DNA of 64,000 bases from Paracoccus sphaerophysae (GTDB taxonomy: Bacteria; Pseudomonadota; Alphaproteobacteria; Rhodobacterales; Rhodobacteraceae), in contig NZ_JRKS01000006.1 in assembly GCF_000763805.1 (NCBI RefSeq), forward strand, positions 23,184 to 87,183, written 5' to 3'. Every line of letters starts with the position of its first letter. Position 1 is the first letter of the stretch. A model generated the notes under the pieces. The model saw only the letters and a program-made list of their open reading frames with translations, had not been told where the DNA came from and ran no database searches. Below are positions 16,840 to 26,725 of this stretch, piece after piece. A program made the position numbers and the translations under genes.

Positions 16840-16934
16840 GTTTCGGATTCTCCCCGGTTGGAACGAACCGCAGCATAGGCGGCGCGCACGGGTCTGAAAA
16901 GCCGCGCTGCGCGGCCTGCGACACCGGCGCGGGG

Positions 16935-18287
16935 TCAGACCAGGGCGGTGATCTTGCGACGCCGCCAGACCAGCAGGTAATAGGCGCCCTGCGCCAGCAT
17001 CATCGCCGCGAACGAGATGACATAGGCCCACCAGATGCCTTCCAGCCCGACAGTCCGCGACAGCAGGATCGCCAGCGGCAGCTCGACCAGCAGAACGCAG
17101 CCCATCGCGATCAGCATCGGCGGGATCACCGTGCCCGAGGACCGCATGATCCCCGAAAAGATCGTGCCGGCCCCGAACATCAGCGCCGACCAGCTGACGA
17201 TGTGCAGCAGGTGCTGAGCCAGCTCGGCGACCTGCGGATCGGCCAGGAACGCCTGCACCACGAGGCGCGAGAACAGGTAGATCAGCGCCACCAGCGCGCC
17301 GGTCAGCACCAGGTTCATCATCTGCGCGGTGCGCAGCACGGCGTCCAGCCGGTCAGTCCGCCCGGCGCCGATCGCCTGGGCGCCATAGATCGAGGCGGCG
17401 ATGGCGATCGAGAGGGCCGGAAACTGGGCATAGTTCTGCACCTGGCTGACCGCGCCATAGGCCGCCGTCGCCTCTGATCCGAAGCCGTTGATCAGTCCCA
17501 CGATCACCAGCCCCGAGGCCGAGCCCACGACCAGCTGCGCCCCGGTCGGCAGGCCCAGCCGCAGCACCTGTTTCAGCAGCGCCCAGTCGGGCACCATCGC
17601 CCGCAGCAGCGCCGGGCCGGGCGCCAGCGGATGGTTGCGGCCGGCGAGCCACATGCCCAGCACGATCAGCCCGATGGTCTGGGCGATGCCCGTCGACCAC
17701 GCGGCCGCGGACACGCCGAGGCCAAGCTGGGTGACCATCAGCAGCGTCAGGGCGGCGGCAAAGCCGGTGGCGACGGCCTGGATCACCAGCGGGCGGACCG
17801 AATCTCCGGTCCCGCGCAGCAGCGAGGCGGCGCAGATGAACAGGAACAGCACCGGCATGGTGACGAAGGCGGTGCGGGCATAGCTGACCGCGGGGCCCAT
17901 CACGTCGGCAGGCGTGCCCATCAGCCGCAACAGCGCAGGCGCGGCGATGGCGCCGCCGATCCCGACCAGCAGCCCGATCCCCAGCGTGGCGCCCAGCGCC
18001 GTGCCGCCGATGCGGCGGACAAGATCGAGCTTTTGCGCGCCCCAGGCCTGCCCGACCAGCACGCTCGACCCGGCGGTGACGCCGATCACGAAGGCGATGA
18101 AGAAGAACGCGAGCGGCATGAAGGTCGCCATCGCCGCCAGCGCGCCGGTGCCCAGCATCCGTCCGACAACGATGCTGTTGATCGTCATCCCCAGCGATTG
18201 CAGGATGTTCTGGCCGATCAGCGGCAGCAGGAACATCAGGAAGCTGCGCCACAGCGGGCCGTCCTGGATCGAAGGGGGTCTGGCCAT
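16935..18287 (-). CDS. MATE family efflux transporter
   Basis: A 450-residue protein with 12 hydrophobic segments arranged as two six-helix halves, typical of MatE. The first half opens FLMFLLPLIGQNILQSLG and the second LKQVLRLGLPTGAQLVVG; these equivalent helices show the internal repeat. It exports drugs or cationic compounds in exchange for Na+ or H+. It lies 95 bases upstream of the dctP start in the same direction but is probably an independent gene. The start is ATG 18285-18287, giving MARPPSIQDGPLWRSF. Confidence 0.92.
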   Translation of the reverse strand: MARPPSIQDGPLWRSFLMFLLPLIGQNILQSLGMTINSIVVGRMLGTGALAAMATFMPLAFFFIAFVIGVTAGSSVLVGQAWGAQKLDLVRRIGGTALGATLGIGLLVGIGGAIAAPALLRLMGTPADVMGPAVSYARTAFVTMPVLFLFICAASLLRGTGDSVRPLVIQAVATGFAAALTLLMVTQLGLGVSAAAWSTGIAQTIGLIVLGMWLAGRNHPLAPGPALLRAMVPDWALLKQVLRLGLPTGAQLVVGSASGLVIVGLINGFGSEATAAYGAVSQVQNYAQFPALSIAIAASIYGAQAIGAGRTDRLDAVLRTAQMMNLVLTGALVALIYLFSRLVVQAFLADPQVAELAQHLLHIVSWSALMFGAGTIFSGIMRSSGTVIPPMLIAMGCVLLVELPLAILLSRTVGLEGIWWAYVISFAAMMLAQGAYYLLVWRRRKITALV

Positions 18288-18330
18288 GTCGGATCCGCGT
18301 CTGCACGCCCCGCCGGCGCCGCCCCTTGGC

Positions 18331-19290
18331 CTAAGTCGCCCCGCGACCGCGTGCAACCCGCGTTTCCGCCCCCTCCCGGCAGGCGGCCACGGCGGCGGCG
18401 ATGGCGGCGCGGGTCTCGGCCTCGGTCGGCGGGGCATAGCCCAAAGCGCGGGCCCGGGCCGAGGACATCAGCTTGGCGCGCATCCCCTCGGGCCGGGTCA
18501 GGTCGTGGGTGAAGCGCCCGTGCCAGCCCGCGGCCTCGGCGACCATGCGGTAATAGTCGTTGACCGAATGATCGACCTCGGCGCCGACATTCAGCACCGG
18601 CGGCAGCCGGTCGAGGCCGGGCAGGGCGGTCAGCACGAAGCGGGCGAGGTGGTCGGCGTCCAGGAACTCGCGCCGCGCGGTGCCGCTGCCCCAGATCTCG
18701 ACTTCGTCCCCGCCGGCCGCTTGCGCCGCCACGACCTTGGCGATGGCCGCGGCCAGCAGATGCGAGGCTGCCGAGCCGAAATGATCGCCGGTGCCGAACA
18801 GGTTCGGCGGGATCAGCGTGCGATAGGCCAGCCCGTGCTGGCGGGACAGGTAGTCGCACAGCCGCGCGCCGGTGATCTTGGCCAGCGCATAGCCCTCGTT
18901 GGTGGGCTCGAGCGGGGCGGCGAGGACATCCTCCTCGACCAGCGGCTGGCGGTGATCGCGCGGATACATGCAGGACGAGCCGAGAAAGACCAGCCGCGGC
19001 ACGCCGGCGGCAGCCGCCCCCGCGATCACCGCGTCGTTCATCCGCAGGTTGTGAAGCAGGAAGCCCGCCGGGTCGTCGATATTGGCCTGGATGCCGCCGA
19101 CCCGCGCCGCGGCATGGATCACCGCGTCGACCGGGTTGGCCGCATACCAGCCCGCCACGGCGGCGCGGTCGGTCAGATCCAGATCGGCGCGCGACGGGGC
19201 GAGCAGAGCGACGCCCGGCGCGACGTCCGGAGCAAGCCGGCGGATCGCGCCGCCCAGCATCCCCGATCCTCCGGTCAGCAGGACCCGCAT
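18331..19290 (-). CDS. GDP-L-fucose synthase / GDP-L-colitose synthase-like epimerase-reductase
   Basis: A 319-residue extended short-chain dehydrogenase. It has the NADP loop TGGSGMLG, the motif LGSSCMYP (Ser106 and Cys107) and the catalytic YALAK (Tyr134, Lys138), aligning with Ser107, Cys109, Tyr136 and Lys140 of E. coli GDP-fucose synthase, and a candidate acid His in SHLLAAAI. Fcl epimerises C3 and C5 and reduces C4; the ColC relatives do C5 epimerisation and C4 reduction of the 3-deoxy sugar. Because the neighbour at 21800 looks like ColD, a ColC role is the better inference, though Fcl cannot be excluded. The ATG overlaps the manC stop by one base. Confidence 0.88.
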   Translation of the reverse strand: MRVLLTGGSGMLGGAIRRLAPDVAPGVALLAPSRADLDLTDRAAVAGWYAANPVDAVIHAAARVGGIQANIDDPAGFLLHNLRMNDAVIAGAAAAGVPRLVFLGSSCMYPRDHRQPLVEEDVLAAPLEPTNEGYALAKITGARLCDYLSRQHGLAYRTLIPPNLFGTGDHFGSAASHLLAAAIAKVVAAQAAGGDEVEIWGSGTARREFLDADHLARFVLTALPGLDRLPPVLNVGAEVDHSVNDYYRMVAEAAGWHGRFTHDLTRPEGMRAKLMSSARARALGYAPPTEAETRAAIAAAVAACREGAETRVARGRGAT

Positions 19291-20726
19291 CAGGACCGCG
19301 CGTAGACGTCGTCGTAACGGATGATGTCGTCCTCGCCCAGATAGACGCCGGTCTGGACCTCGATCAGCACCATCGGCACCTTGCCGGGGTTTTCCATCCG
19401 GTGGACGGCGCCCAGCGGCACGTAGATCGACTGGTTCTCGGTCACCAGCGTCACCTTGTCGTCGACGGTCACTCGCGCCGTGCCACTGACCACGATCCAG
19501 TGTTCGGCCCGGTGGACATGGCTTTGCAGCGACAGCGCGGCGCCGGGATGGACGACGATGCGCTTGACCTGGAACCGCTCGCCCAGGACCAGCGTCTCGA
19601 ACCAGCCCCAGGGGCGGTGGTCGCGCAGGAAGCTTTCCGCCTGCCGGATGCCGCGGGACTTCAGCGCGCTGACCGCCTGGCGGACGTCCTGGGCGCGGGT
19701 CATGTCGGCGACCAGCACGGCATCGCCGGTGGCCACGACCATCGTGTCCTTCAGCCCGATGCCCACCACCTGCATCCCCTCGTCGTCCGAGCGCAGCAGC
19801 ACGTTGTCGCAGTCGATCGCGGTGGACCGGAGATCGGCCACCACCCCGCGCCAGGCGGGCTTGTCGACCTGCGCCTCGCGCCAGATCGCGTCCCAGCCGC
19901 CCAGGTCCGACCAGTGATCGGCAAAGCGCACGACCGACAGGTTGTCGGCCTTTTCCATCACCGCATAGTCGATCGACAGGTCGGGCAGCGCCTGCCACGG
20001 CTCGGCCGCAAGCCGGGTGAAGCCCAGATCGCGGGTGGCGCCGTCCAGCGCCGCCTCGACCGGGGGGATGAAGTCGGGGGCGTGGGTGCGGAACGCCTGA
20101 ATTATGGTGCGGGCGGTGAACAGGAAGATGCCGGCGTTCCACAGGAACCGGCCGTCGCGCAGCATCGCCTCGGCGGTCGCGGCGTCGGGCTTTTCGACGA
20201 AGCGGCGCAGCGGCGCGGGGCCCGCACTGTCGTCCGACAGTTCGAGCCAGCCATAGCCGGTCTCGGGGCGGGTCGGTTGGATGCCGAAGGTGACGATCCG
20301 CCCGGCCTGCGCCAGCGGCACACCCTGATCGACGGCGCGGCCGAACGCCTCGTCATCCGGCACCACGTGGTCCGACGGCGCGACGAGGATCAGCGTGTCG
20401 GGATCGCTGCGCGCCAGATGCAGCGCCGCGGCCAGCACCGCGGGGGCGGTGTTGCGGGCGGCAGGCTCGATCAGGACGCCGGCCGGCGCGACGCCGATAT
20501 CGGCCAGCTGCTCGGTCACGATAAAGCGGAAATCGGCCCCGGTCAGGATCAGCGGCGCGGCATAGCGCGCCCCCGACAGCCGCCTGGCCGAGGCCTGGAA
20601 CAGCGATTCGTGGCCGACCAGCGGCGCGAACTGCTTGGGAAACGACTTGCGCGACACCGGCCACAGCCGCGTCCCCGACCCGCCGGAGAGCAGCACCGGA
20701 ACCACGGGAGAGAGGGGGGCGGTCAT
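19290..20726 (-). CDS. manC: Mannose-1-phosphate guanylyltransferase / mannose-6-phosphate isomerase
   Basis: A 478-residue bifunctional type II enzyme. The N-terminal nucleotidyltransferase holds [20 protein letters not shown] and VEKPD; the C-terminal cupin isomerase holds [11 protein letters not shown] and the metal-ligand stretch [18 protein letters not shown]. It makes GDP-mannose from GTP and mannose-1-phosphate. It is joined by overlaps to gmd upstream (ATGA) and the epimerase-reductase gene downstream (TGATG), so all are translated from one message. No phosphomannomutase is in the window. Confidence 0.95.
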   Translation of the reverse strand: MTAPLSPVVPVLLSGGSGTRLWPVSRKSFPKQFAPLVGHESLFQASARRLSGARYAAPLILTGADFRFIVTEQLADIGVAPAGVLIEPAARNTAPAVLAAALHLARSDPDTLILVAPSDHVVPDDEAFGRAVDQGVPLAQAGRIVTFGIQPTRPETGYGWLELSDDSAGPAPLRRFVEKPDAATAEAMLRDGRFLWNAGIFLFTARTIIQAFRTHAPDFIPPVEAALDGATRDLGFTRLAAEPWQALPDLSIDYAVMEKADNLSVVRFADHWSDLGGWDAIWREAQVDKPAWRGVVADLRSTAIDCDNVLLRSDDEGMQVVGIGLKDTMVVATGDAVLVADMTRAQDVRQAVSALKSRGIRQAESFLRDHRPWGWFETLVLGERFQVKRIVVHPGAALSLQSHVHRAEHWIVVSGTARVTVDDKVTLVTENQSIYVPLGAVHRMENPGKVPMVLIEVQTGVYLGEDDIIRYDDVYARS

Positions 20727-21793
20727 TCCAGCACCCCGTAGGCGCGCCGCGCGAGGCGTTCGGTTTCCAGCAGCCGCAGGTCGGCGGCGACCATCTCGGA
20801 GACCAGCTCGGCAAAGCCGATCCGGGGCGACCAGCCCAGCTGCGCCCTCGCCTTGCTGGCGTCGCCGCGCAGCTCGGGCACCTCGGAGGGGCGGAAATAG
20901 ACCGGGTCAATCTCGATCAGGCACCGGCCGGTCGCCGCGTCGACGGCGGTTTCCTCGACGCCGGAGCCGCGCCAGTCCAGGGTGATGCCGATCTGCGCGA
21001 AGGCGTGGTTGCAGAAATCGCGGACGCTGTGGGATCGGCCGGTCGCCAGCACGTAGTCGTCGGGCCGGTCCTGCTGCAGCATCAGCCACATCCCCTCGAC
21101 ATAATCCCGCGCGTGGCCCCAGTCGCGCAGCGCGTCGAGATTGCCCAGATACAGCCGGTCCTGCAGCCCCAGCGCGATGGCAGCGACGGCGCGGGTGATC
21201 TTGCGGGTCACGAAGGTTTCGCCGCGGATCGGGCTTTCGTGGTTGAACAGGATGCCGTTGGCCGCGAACATCCCGTAGGCCTCGCGGTAGTTCACGGTGA
21301 TCCAGTAGGCGTAAAGCTTGGCCGCCGCATAGGGCGAGCGCGGGTGGAACGGCGTCGTTTCCGACTGCGGCGCGGGGCTGGTGCCGAACAGCTCGGAGCT
21401 TGAGGCCTGGTAGAAGCGGGTGGTCTCGGCCAGGCCCAGCAGGCGCATCGCCTCGAGCAGGCGCAGCGCGCCCAGGGCGTCGGCATTGGCGGTGTATTCC
21501 GGCATCTCGAAGCTGACCCGGACGTGGCTTTGCGCGGCGAGATTGTAGATCTCGTCCGGGCGCACCTCGGCCAGGGTGCGGATCAGCGCGGTGGCGTCGG
21601 TGGTGTCACCGTGATGCAGGTGGAAATCGCTGCCCGCGTGTTCATCGATCCGCAGGTGGTCGATGCGGCCGGTGTTGAAGCTGGACGAGCGGCGCTTGAT
21701 GCCGTGGACGGCATAGCCGCGGGCCAGCAGGAACTCGGCCAGATAGGCGCCGTCCTGGCCGGTGATGCCGGTGATGAGGGCAGTCTTGGTCAT
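20723..21793 (-). CDS. gmd: GDP-mannose 4,6-dehydratase
   Basis: A 356-residue extended short-chain dehydrogenase converting GDP-mannose to GDP-4-keto-6-deoxymannose. It contains [16 protein letters not shown] (NADP loop), SSELFG (catalytic Ser/Glu region), [12 protein letters not shown] (Tyr and Lys) and the Gmd-specific [19 protein letters not shown]. Its product is the common precursor of GDP-fucose, GDP-rhamnose, GDP-perosamine and GDP-colitose. It sits 6 bases after the ColD-like gene and overlaps manC. Confidence 0.96.
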   Translation of the reverse strand: MTKTALITGITGQDGAYLAEFLLARGYAVHGIKRRSSSFNTGRIDHLRIDEHAGSDFHLHHGDTTDATALIRTLAEVRPDEIYNLAAQSHVRVSFEMPEYTANADALGALRLLEAMRLLGLAETTRFYQASSSELFGTSPAPQSETTPFHPRSPYAAAKLYAYWITVNYREAYGMFAANGILFNHESPIRGETFVTRKITRAVAAIALGLQDRLYLGNLDALRDWGHARDYVEGMWLMLQQDRPDDYVLATGRSHSVRDFCNHAFAQIGITLDWRGSGVEETAVDAATGRCLIEIDPVYFRPSEVPELRGDASKARAQLGWSPRIGFAELVSEMVAADLRLLETERLARRAYGVLE

Positions 21794-21799
21794 CTGTGC

Positions 21800-22972
21800 T
21801 CAGCGATTGCGCGTCACGGTTTCGACCACCTCTGCCAGACGGGCGATCTGGGGCGCCAGCGGATAGTGGTGATTGCCGACGAAAAGCCCGTCGGTATCGA
21901 CCCGCTCGGCCACCGGGACGGGGCCGGCGACGCTGTGGTCCAGCCTGGCAATCACCGGGTTGGCGAGGAAGTTGCCGGTCACGATCGGGCGCGATTCGAT
22001 CCCGGCCGCACTCAACGCCGCGACCAGTTCCGCGCGGCGCCCGGCCAGCCGGCGCTTGAGCAGCATCGAGAAGCCGAACCACGACGAGGCGCCGTTTTCC
22101 TGCTGGATATCCAGGTCGGGATGGTCGGCGAAGGCCTTGACGAACAGCGCCGCGTTGTCGCGTCGCGCGGCGACGAAGCCGTCCAGCTTGGCCAGTTGGG
22201 TCTGCCCCAGCGCGCCCTCCATCTCGATCGGGCGCAGGTTGTAGCCGGGCAGCACGAAGCGGAACTGGCGCAGGAACGGGTCGGGGTCGCGAGGCAGGTG
22301 GGTGTCCTCGGGCAGGTCGCGGGTCCAGCCATGCGCGCGCAGGGACAGCATGGTGTCATAAAGCCGGCGGTCGTCGGTGACGACCATCCCGCCTTCCATC
22401 GTCGAGATATGGTGCGAGAAAAAGCTCGAGAACGTGCCGCACAGGCCGAAAGTGCCCGCCTGCCGCCCCGCCAGCGTGGCGCCCATCGATTCGCAGTTGT
22501 CCTCGACCAGGATCAGGCCGCGGTCGTCGCAGAGCGTGCGCAGCCGGTCCAGCGTTGCGGGGTTGCCCAGCAGGTTCACGACCAGGATCGCGCGGGTGCG
22601 CGGCGTGATCGCCGCCTCGGCCAGGGCCGGATCGAGGTTCAGCGTCCCCGCCTCGATATCGACGAAGCGCAGGCGCAACCCGAGCTGGCTGACCGGGAAA
22701 TAGGTGGTGGACCAGCCGACGGTCGGCACGATCACCTCGTCGCCAGGTTTCAGCCCCAGGTCCGGGTGCCACAGGCAGGCCGCCAGCGCCAGCAGGTTGG
22801 CGGTCGATCCCGACGAGGTCATCACCGCGTGGCGGCTGCCGAAATGGGCGGCAAAGGCGTCCTCGTAGCGGCGGACCTCGGGGCCCATGGTGAAGCGGCC
22901 GCTGGCGATGACGCGATGGAGCGCGTCGATTTCATCCTGGTCCCAGGTCGATGAGGCGAGCGGATAGAACAT
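21800..22972 (-). CDS. colD: GDP-4-keto-6-deoxymannose 3-dehydratase-like protein (ColD type, PLP-dependent)
   Basis: A 390-residue member of the DegT/DnrJ/EryC1/StrS aminotransferase fold. The PLP pocket is present ([21 protein letters not shown]), but where true aminotransferases have the Schiff-base Lys this protein reads [11 protein letters not shown], with His187-His188. In ColD of E. coli O55 the Lys is replaced by His188, which turns the enzyme into a C3 dehydratase. Length (ColD about 388) and the absence of the extra N-terminal part of the iron-sulfur RfbH enzymes favour ColD. It is the first gene of the operon with gmd, manC and the epimerase-reductase. Confidence 0.85.
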   Translation of the reverse strand: MFYPLASSTWDQDEIDALHRVIASGRFTMGPEVRRYEDAFAAHFGSRHAVMTSSGSTANLLALAACLWHPDLGLKPGDEVIVPTVGWSTTYFPVSQLGLRLRFVDIEAGTLNLDPALAEAAITPRTRAILVVNLLGNPATLDRLRTLCDDRGLILVEDNCESMGATLAGRQAGTFGLCGTFSSFFSHHISTMEGGMVVTDDRRLYDTMLSLRAHGWTRDLPEDTHLPRDPDPFLRQFRFVLPGYNLRPIEMEGALGQTQLAKLDGFVAARRDNAALFVKAFADHPDLDIQQENGASSWFGFSMLLKRRLAGRRAELVAALSAAGIESRPIVTGNFLANPVIARLDHSVAGPVPVAERVDTDGLFVGNHHYPLAPQIARLAEVVETVTRNR

Positions 22973-23119
22973 CAGCCGGCACGCATTCGCAGGATAAGTC
23001 CGGACGCCGGCGAGACGCGGGCCGACGCGCCGCTTTGGACGGCGAAATCACGCACGGGTGCGGGGTTTCGATGGGAAGAATCGTGCGGGCCCGTCAGCAG
23101 GCCCATCCAGCCGGGAATG

Positions 23120-23677
23120 TCAGCCGCCCCAGTTGCGCAGCGGGCCGCAATCCATGTGCACGAAGTTCGAGCGCGAGTACTTGCCGACGCCACCCGCGCG
23201 ACAGGACATGGCGGCCTTGTACATCTGCCCGACCGAGCGCGATTTCAGCCGCAGGTCGGCGGCCTTGCCCGACATGTGCAGCGAGTTGCGCGCCACCGCG
23301 CCGCTGCGCGATCGCAGCATGGCGTTGGTCTTGGGCGAGCGGTAGCCCGACAGCATCATGTAGGGTTCATTGGTCTGCAGCAGGCGGTGGCTGGCAGCGG
23401 CGATGTCGATGGTGCGCGGGTCGATGCCGATCACCTGTCCGGTGCGCCAGTCGCGCATGAAGATGTTGATCTCGTTCAGGGCGTCCCGGACGTATTTGCC
23501 TTCGACCCAGTAGACGGTGTCGATGCTTTCGCCGGTCCGGCCGGAATACATCCGGACCCGTCGATAGTCGCCAGCGCCACGGATGATCCCGAAGGCGTTC
23601 GCCATCACCGGGGCAGCCGCCACGGTCGTGGCAGCGAAGACGCCCAGAAGGCCGCGGCGCGAGAATTCGAAGGTCAT
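23120..23677 (-). CDS. DUF882 / YcbK-like murein peptidase (M15 fold), Tat-exported
   Basis: A 185-residue secreted protein. The N-terminus carries a twin-arginine signal (SRRGLLGVFAATTVAAAP). The mature part has the M15-type zinc motif pieces: LSGYRSPKTNAMLR, SLHMSGKAADLR (His and Asp ligands) and SNFVHMDCG (His). Relatives such as MepK (YcbK) cleave meso-DAP cross-links in peptidoglycan. It is divergent from the L,D-transpeptidase gene, and the shared 268-base AT-richer spacer must contain both promoters, so synthesis and cleavage of 3-3 cross-links may be controlled together. Confidence 0.9.
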   Translation of the reverse strand: MTFEFSRRGLLGVFAATTVAAAPVMANAFGIIRGAGDYRRVRMYSGRTGESIDTVYWVEGKYVRDALNEINIFMRDWRTGQVIGIDPRTIDIAAASHRLLQTNEPYMMLSGYRSPKTNAMLRSRSGAVARNSLHMSGKAADLRLKSRSVGQMYKAAMSCRAGGVGKYSRSNFVHMDCGPLRNWGG

Positions 23678-23945
23678 GTTCAGATCCGCCTGTCCTGCGT
23701 TCTTATCTGTGCCGTTTACGGCTCGTCCGGTTTACCCCGGAATGCTTAACAATATGTCACCAAGCGAATGGATGCGGAACCGTGAGTTCCATTCAAGCGC
23801 GGAATCGTGCCATAGTAAGCGGAAAATTGCCGACACCCAATTCGCCGTTACCGCAAAGACGCAACATGAGGCGGGAATGCCACGCAAAGTGTTAATTTGT
23901 CGCACCTCTGCTTGCGCGTCGCTACGGGTGCCCGACATAGGGCGG

Positions 23946-25586
23946 ATGGTGTGCCAAAGACAGCCGGCCGCACGGCCCCTTCCTCCGATTCGCCGCCGGG
24001 CGCGGCTTTGGGCCGCCCTGGTCGCGCTGACGGTGATGCCGCAGCTGGCGCTGGCCGATGCCCCCGCGCCGCGGCTCGACTTCACGGCTGACGAAATGCA
24101 GCTGGCTCTGGCGGTGTCGGGCGATGCGGGGCTCGCGGCCTGGTATGGCAAGACGGGCCTCGCGCCGCTGTTCACGGCGCCGGACGGCGCGCGGCTGCGC
24201 TCGGCGCTGGTCCTCGCGATGGGGACCGCGCGCAGCCACGGCCTGCCGGACGTCTATGACGACGCCGCGCTGGCCGCCATGGACGGCCAGACCGGCCCTG
24301 CGGCCGAGGCCGCCTTTGCCCGGGGCTTTTCCCGCTGGACCCACGATGTCGGCGGCGGGATCCTGACCCCGCGCAGCGTCGATCCGGGGATCCGCCGCGA
24401 CGTGCCGCGGGTTGCGACCGAAACACTGCTGGCGCGGTTTGCCGCGGCTAACGATCCCGCGGCGATGCTCGACACGGTGCCGCCGCAGTCCCGCGATTAC
24501 CGCCGCCTGCGCGAGGCGCTCGCGGCCGAGATCGGGCCGGGCGTCGGGGCCGACGTGCCGCTGGTGCCGGAGGGGAACTGGCGCGAGGGGATGCAGGATC
24601 GGGGCGTCTCGGCGCTGCGCACCCGGCTGGCCGCGATGGGCTTTGCCGCCGACAGCGCGGTCCCGGACCTGTTCGACGCCCCGCTCGCCGAACAGGTCGC
24701 CGGGTTCCAGCGCCGCGTCGGCCTGCGCCCGGACGGGATCGCGGGGCCGCGCACCGTCGCCCGGCTGAACGGCCGCGGCACAGGGTTGCGCGGGCTGCTG
24801 ATCGCGCTTGAGCGGATGCGCTGGATGGGGACCCACGATCTCGACGCGCGCATGGTCTGGGTCAACCTGCCCGAGTTCACCGCCGAGGTGCGCGAGGGCG
24901 GCCACACCGTCTTCGAGACCCGCGCCGTCATCGGCAAGAGCGACCCCGAGATGCGGACCCCGGAATTCTCCGACGAGATGGAGCATGTCGTCGTGAACCC
25001 GCGCTGGAACGTCCCGCGCTCGATCACCGTCAAGGAATACCTGCCGCGGCTGCAGAAGAACCGCAACGCCGTCGCGCATCTGGATATCGTGGACGGGCGC
25101 GGGCGGGTGGTGGCGCGGGACGGGATCGACTTTGGCCGCTACACGGCCGCGACCTTCCCCTATCGCATGCGGCAGAAACCCAGCGAGGACAACGCCTTGG
25201 GCGAGGTCAAGTTCATCTTCCCGAACAGCATGAACATCTACTTGCATGACACGCCATCGAAAGGACTTTTCGGCGAATCCCGCCGGGCGTTCTCGCATGG
25301 CTGCATCCGCATCGGGCGGCCGGTGGACCTTGCCCATGTGCTGCTGCAGGGCAGCGCCGCCGACCCGGCGGCGCGCTATGCCAGGGCCCGGGCGTCAGGC
25401 AAGGAGACCTATCTGGAGCTGAAGCCGCATCTGCCCGTCCACCTGGTCTATTTCACCACCGTCGTGGACGAGGATGGCAGCATCCGGCATTTCGGCGACG
25501 TCTATGGCCGTGACGCTGCGGTATGGGCGGCGCTGCAGAAGGCGGGCGCCGCCGCCGGACTGGAAACCGCGGCGCTGACCGACTAG
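23946..25586 (+). CDS. L,D-transpeptidase of the YcbB (LdtD) type
   Basis: A 546-residue exported protein: signal peptide (RRRARLWAALVALTV, cleavage near LALADA), a long helical scaffold, a peptidoglycan-binding domain (around GVSALRTRLAAMGF to GPRTVARLNG) and a YkuD domain with the catalytic SHGCIR (Cys453). It forms DAP-DAP (3-3) cross-links in the cell wall. The ATG at 23946 is preferred because it places a normal signal peptide; the frame is open further upstream, including an ATG at 23877. The gene precedes lpxD by 26 bases, so wall and lipid A genes may be co-transcribed. Confidence 0.9.
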   Translation: MVCQRQPAARPLPPIRRRARLWAALVALTVMPQLALADAPAPRLDFTADEMQLALAVSGDAGLAAWYGKTGLAPLFTAPDGARLRSALVLAMGTARSHGLPDVYDDAALAAMDGQTGPAAEAAFARGFSRWTHDVGGGILTPRSVDPGIRRDVPRVATETLLARFAAANDPAAMLDTVPPQSRDYRRLREALAAEIGPGVGADVPLVPEGNWREGMQDRGVSALRTRLAAMGFAADSAVPDLFDAPLAEQVAGFQRRVGLRPDGIAGPRTVARLNGRGTGLRGLLIALERMRWMGTHDLDARMVWVNLPEFTAEVREGGHTVFETRAVIGKSDPEMRTPEFSDEMEHVVVNPRWNVPRSITVKEYLPRLQKNRNAVAHLDIVDGRGRVVARDGIDFGRYTAATFPYRMRQKPSEDNALGEVKFIFPNSMNIYLHDTPSKGLFGESRRAFSHGCIRIGRPVDLAHVLLQGSAADPAARYARARASGKETYLELKPHLPVHLVYFTTVVDEDGSIRHFGDVYGRDAAVWAALQKAGAAAGLETAALTD

Positions 25587-25612
25587 GTGTCCTCCGGGAA
25601 CCGGAGGCCGTC

Positions 25613-26713
25613 ATGACCATCACCCTCGCCGAACTCGCGCAGGCTCTGGATGCCCGGCTGTGGGGCGACGGATCGCTGCGGGTGAGCGGCGCGGCCGAGC
25701 CGTCCGAGGCGGGGCTCGCGCCGGACGGGACCGTGCGCGTCGCCCTGGCGATGACCCCGGCCTATGCCGAGACGCTGTCCCCCGGCGGCGCTGCGCTGCT
25801 GGCCGAGGGGATGGACCCGGCCGCGTATGATCTCGCCGGCGCGGTCATCGTGCCGCGTCCGCGGCTGGCGATGGCGGCGCTGACCCGCTCGCTGGACCGG
25901 GCCGCCGACATGGCGCCGGGGGTGCATCCCACGGCGGTGATCCACCCGTCGGCGCAGATCGGCGCGGGGGCCGCGACCGGACCCTTCGTGGTGATCGGCC
26001 CCGAGGTGCGGATCGGGCCGGGGGCGCGCATTGCGGCCCATGTCAGCATCGGTGCGGGCAGCGTCATTGGCGCCGATGCGCTGATCCACGCCGGCGTCCG
26101 CATCGGGCACGGGGTGACCGCTGGCGACCGACTGATCGTCCAGCCCGGGGCGGTGATCGGCGCGGACGGGTTCTCCTTCGTCACGCCGGACACTTCGGGC
26201 GTCGAGGAAATCCGCCGAACCCTTGGAACGCGCGGTGAAATCCGCGACCAGCACTGGGTTCGCATCCATTCCCTGGGCGGGGTCGAGCTGGGCGATGATG
26301 TCGAGATCGGGGCCAATTCCACCATCGACCGCGGCACCATCCGCGCGACCTCGATCGGGTCGGGGACCAAGCTGGATAACCTCGTCCATGTCGGCCACAA
26401 CGTGCAGGTCGGCCGCGACTGCCTGCTGTGCGGGCAGGTCGGCATCGCCGGGTCCTCGCAGATCGGCGACCGGGTGGTGCTGGCCGGCCAATGCGGCGTC
26501 TCGGACAACATCCGGGTCGGCGACGACGTGATCGCCGGCGGGGCGAGCAAGATCTTCACCAACGTCCCGGCCGGCCGCGTCATCCTCGGCGCCCCCGCCA
26601 CGCGGATGGAGACGCAGGTCGAGATCAACAAGGCCATCCGCCGTCTGCCGCGCATGGCCGCGCAGTTGGCCGAGCTTCAGAAAACCGTTATACGCCTGAT
26701 GCAGAAGGGCTGA
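25613..26713 (+). CDS. lpxD: UDP-3-O-(3-hydroxyacyl)glucosamine N-acyltransferase
   Basis: A 366-residue left-handed beta-helix acyltransferase of lipid A synthesis. An N-terminal uridine-binding domain (residues 1-100) precedes many hexapeptide repeats of the type (I/V)GxGxx, the catalytic-His region LDNLVHVGHNVQVG and the C-terminal trimer helix. It adds a 3-hydroxyacyl chain from ACP to UDP-3-O-acylglucosamine. Here it stands outside the usual bamA-lpxD-fabZ-lpxA cluster and is followed at 12 bases by its own ACP and ketosynthase genes. Confidence 0.94.
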   Translation: MTITLAELAQALDARLWGDGSLRVSGAAEPSEAGLAPDGTVRVALAMTPAYAETLSPGGAALLAEGMDPAAYDLAGAVIVPRPRLAMAALTRSLDRAADMAPGVHPTAVIHPSAQIGAGAATGPFVVIGPEVRIGPGARIAAHVSIGAGSVIGADALIHAGVRIGHGVTAGDRLIVQPGAVIGADGFSFVTPDTSGVEEIRRTLGTRGEIRDQHWVRIHSLGGVELGDDVEIGANSTIDRGTIRATSIGSGTKLDNLVHVGHNVQVGRDCLLCGQVGIAGSSQIGDRVVLAGQCGVSDNIRVGDDVIAGGASKIFTNVPAGRVILGAPATRMETQVEINKAIRRLPRMAAQLAELQKTVIRLMQKG

Positions 26714-26725
26714 CCGGAGGTATCC

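Noticed and set aside
21800..22972. Reading the first gene of the sugar operon as a perosamine-type aminotransferase
   Set aside because: The PLP lysine is replaced by His in [11 protein letters not shown], so a plain transaminase is unlikely; RfbH was also considered but the protein is too short and lacks its N-terminal part.
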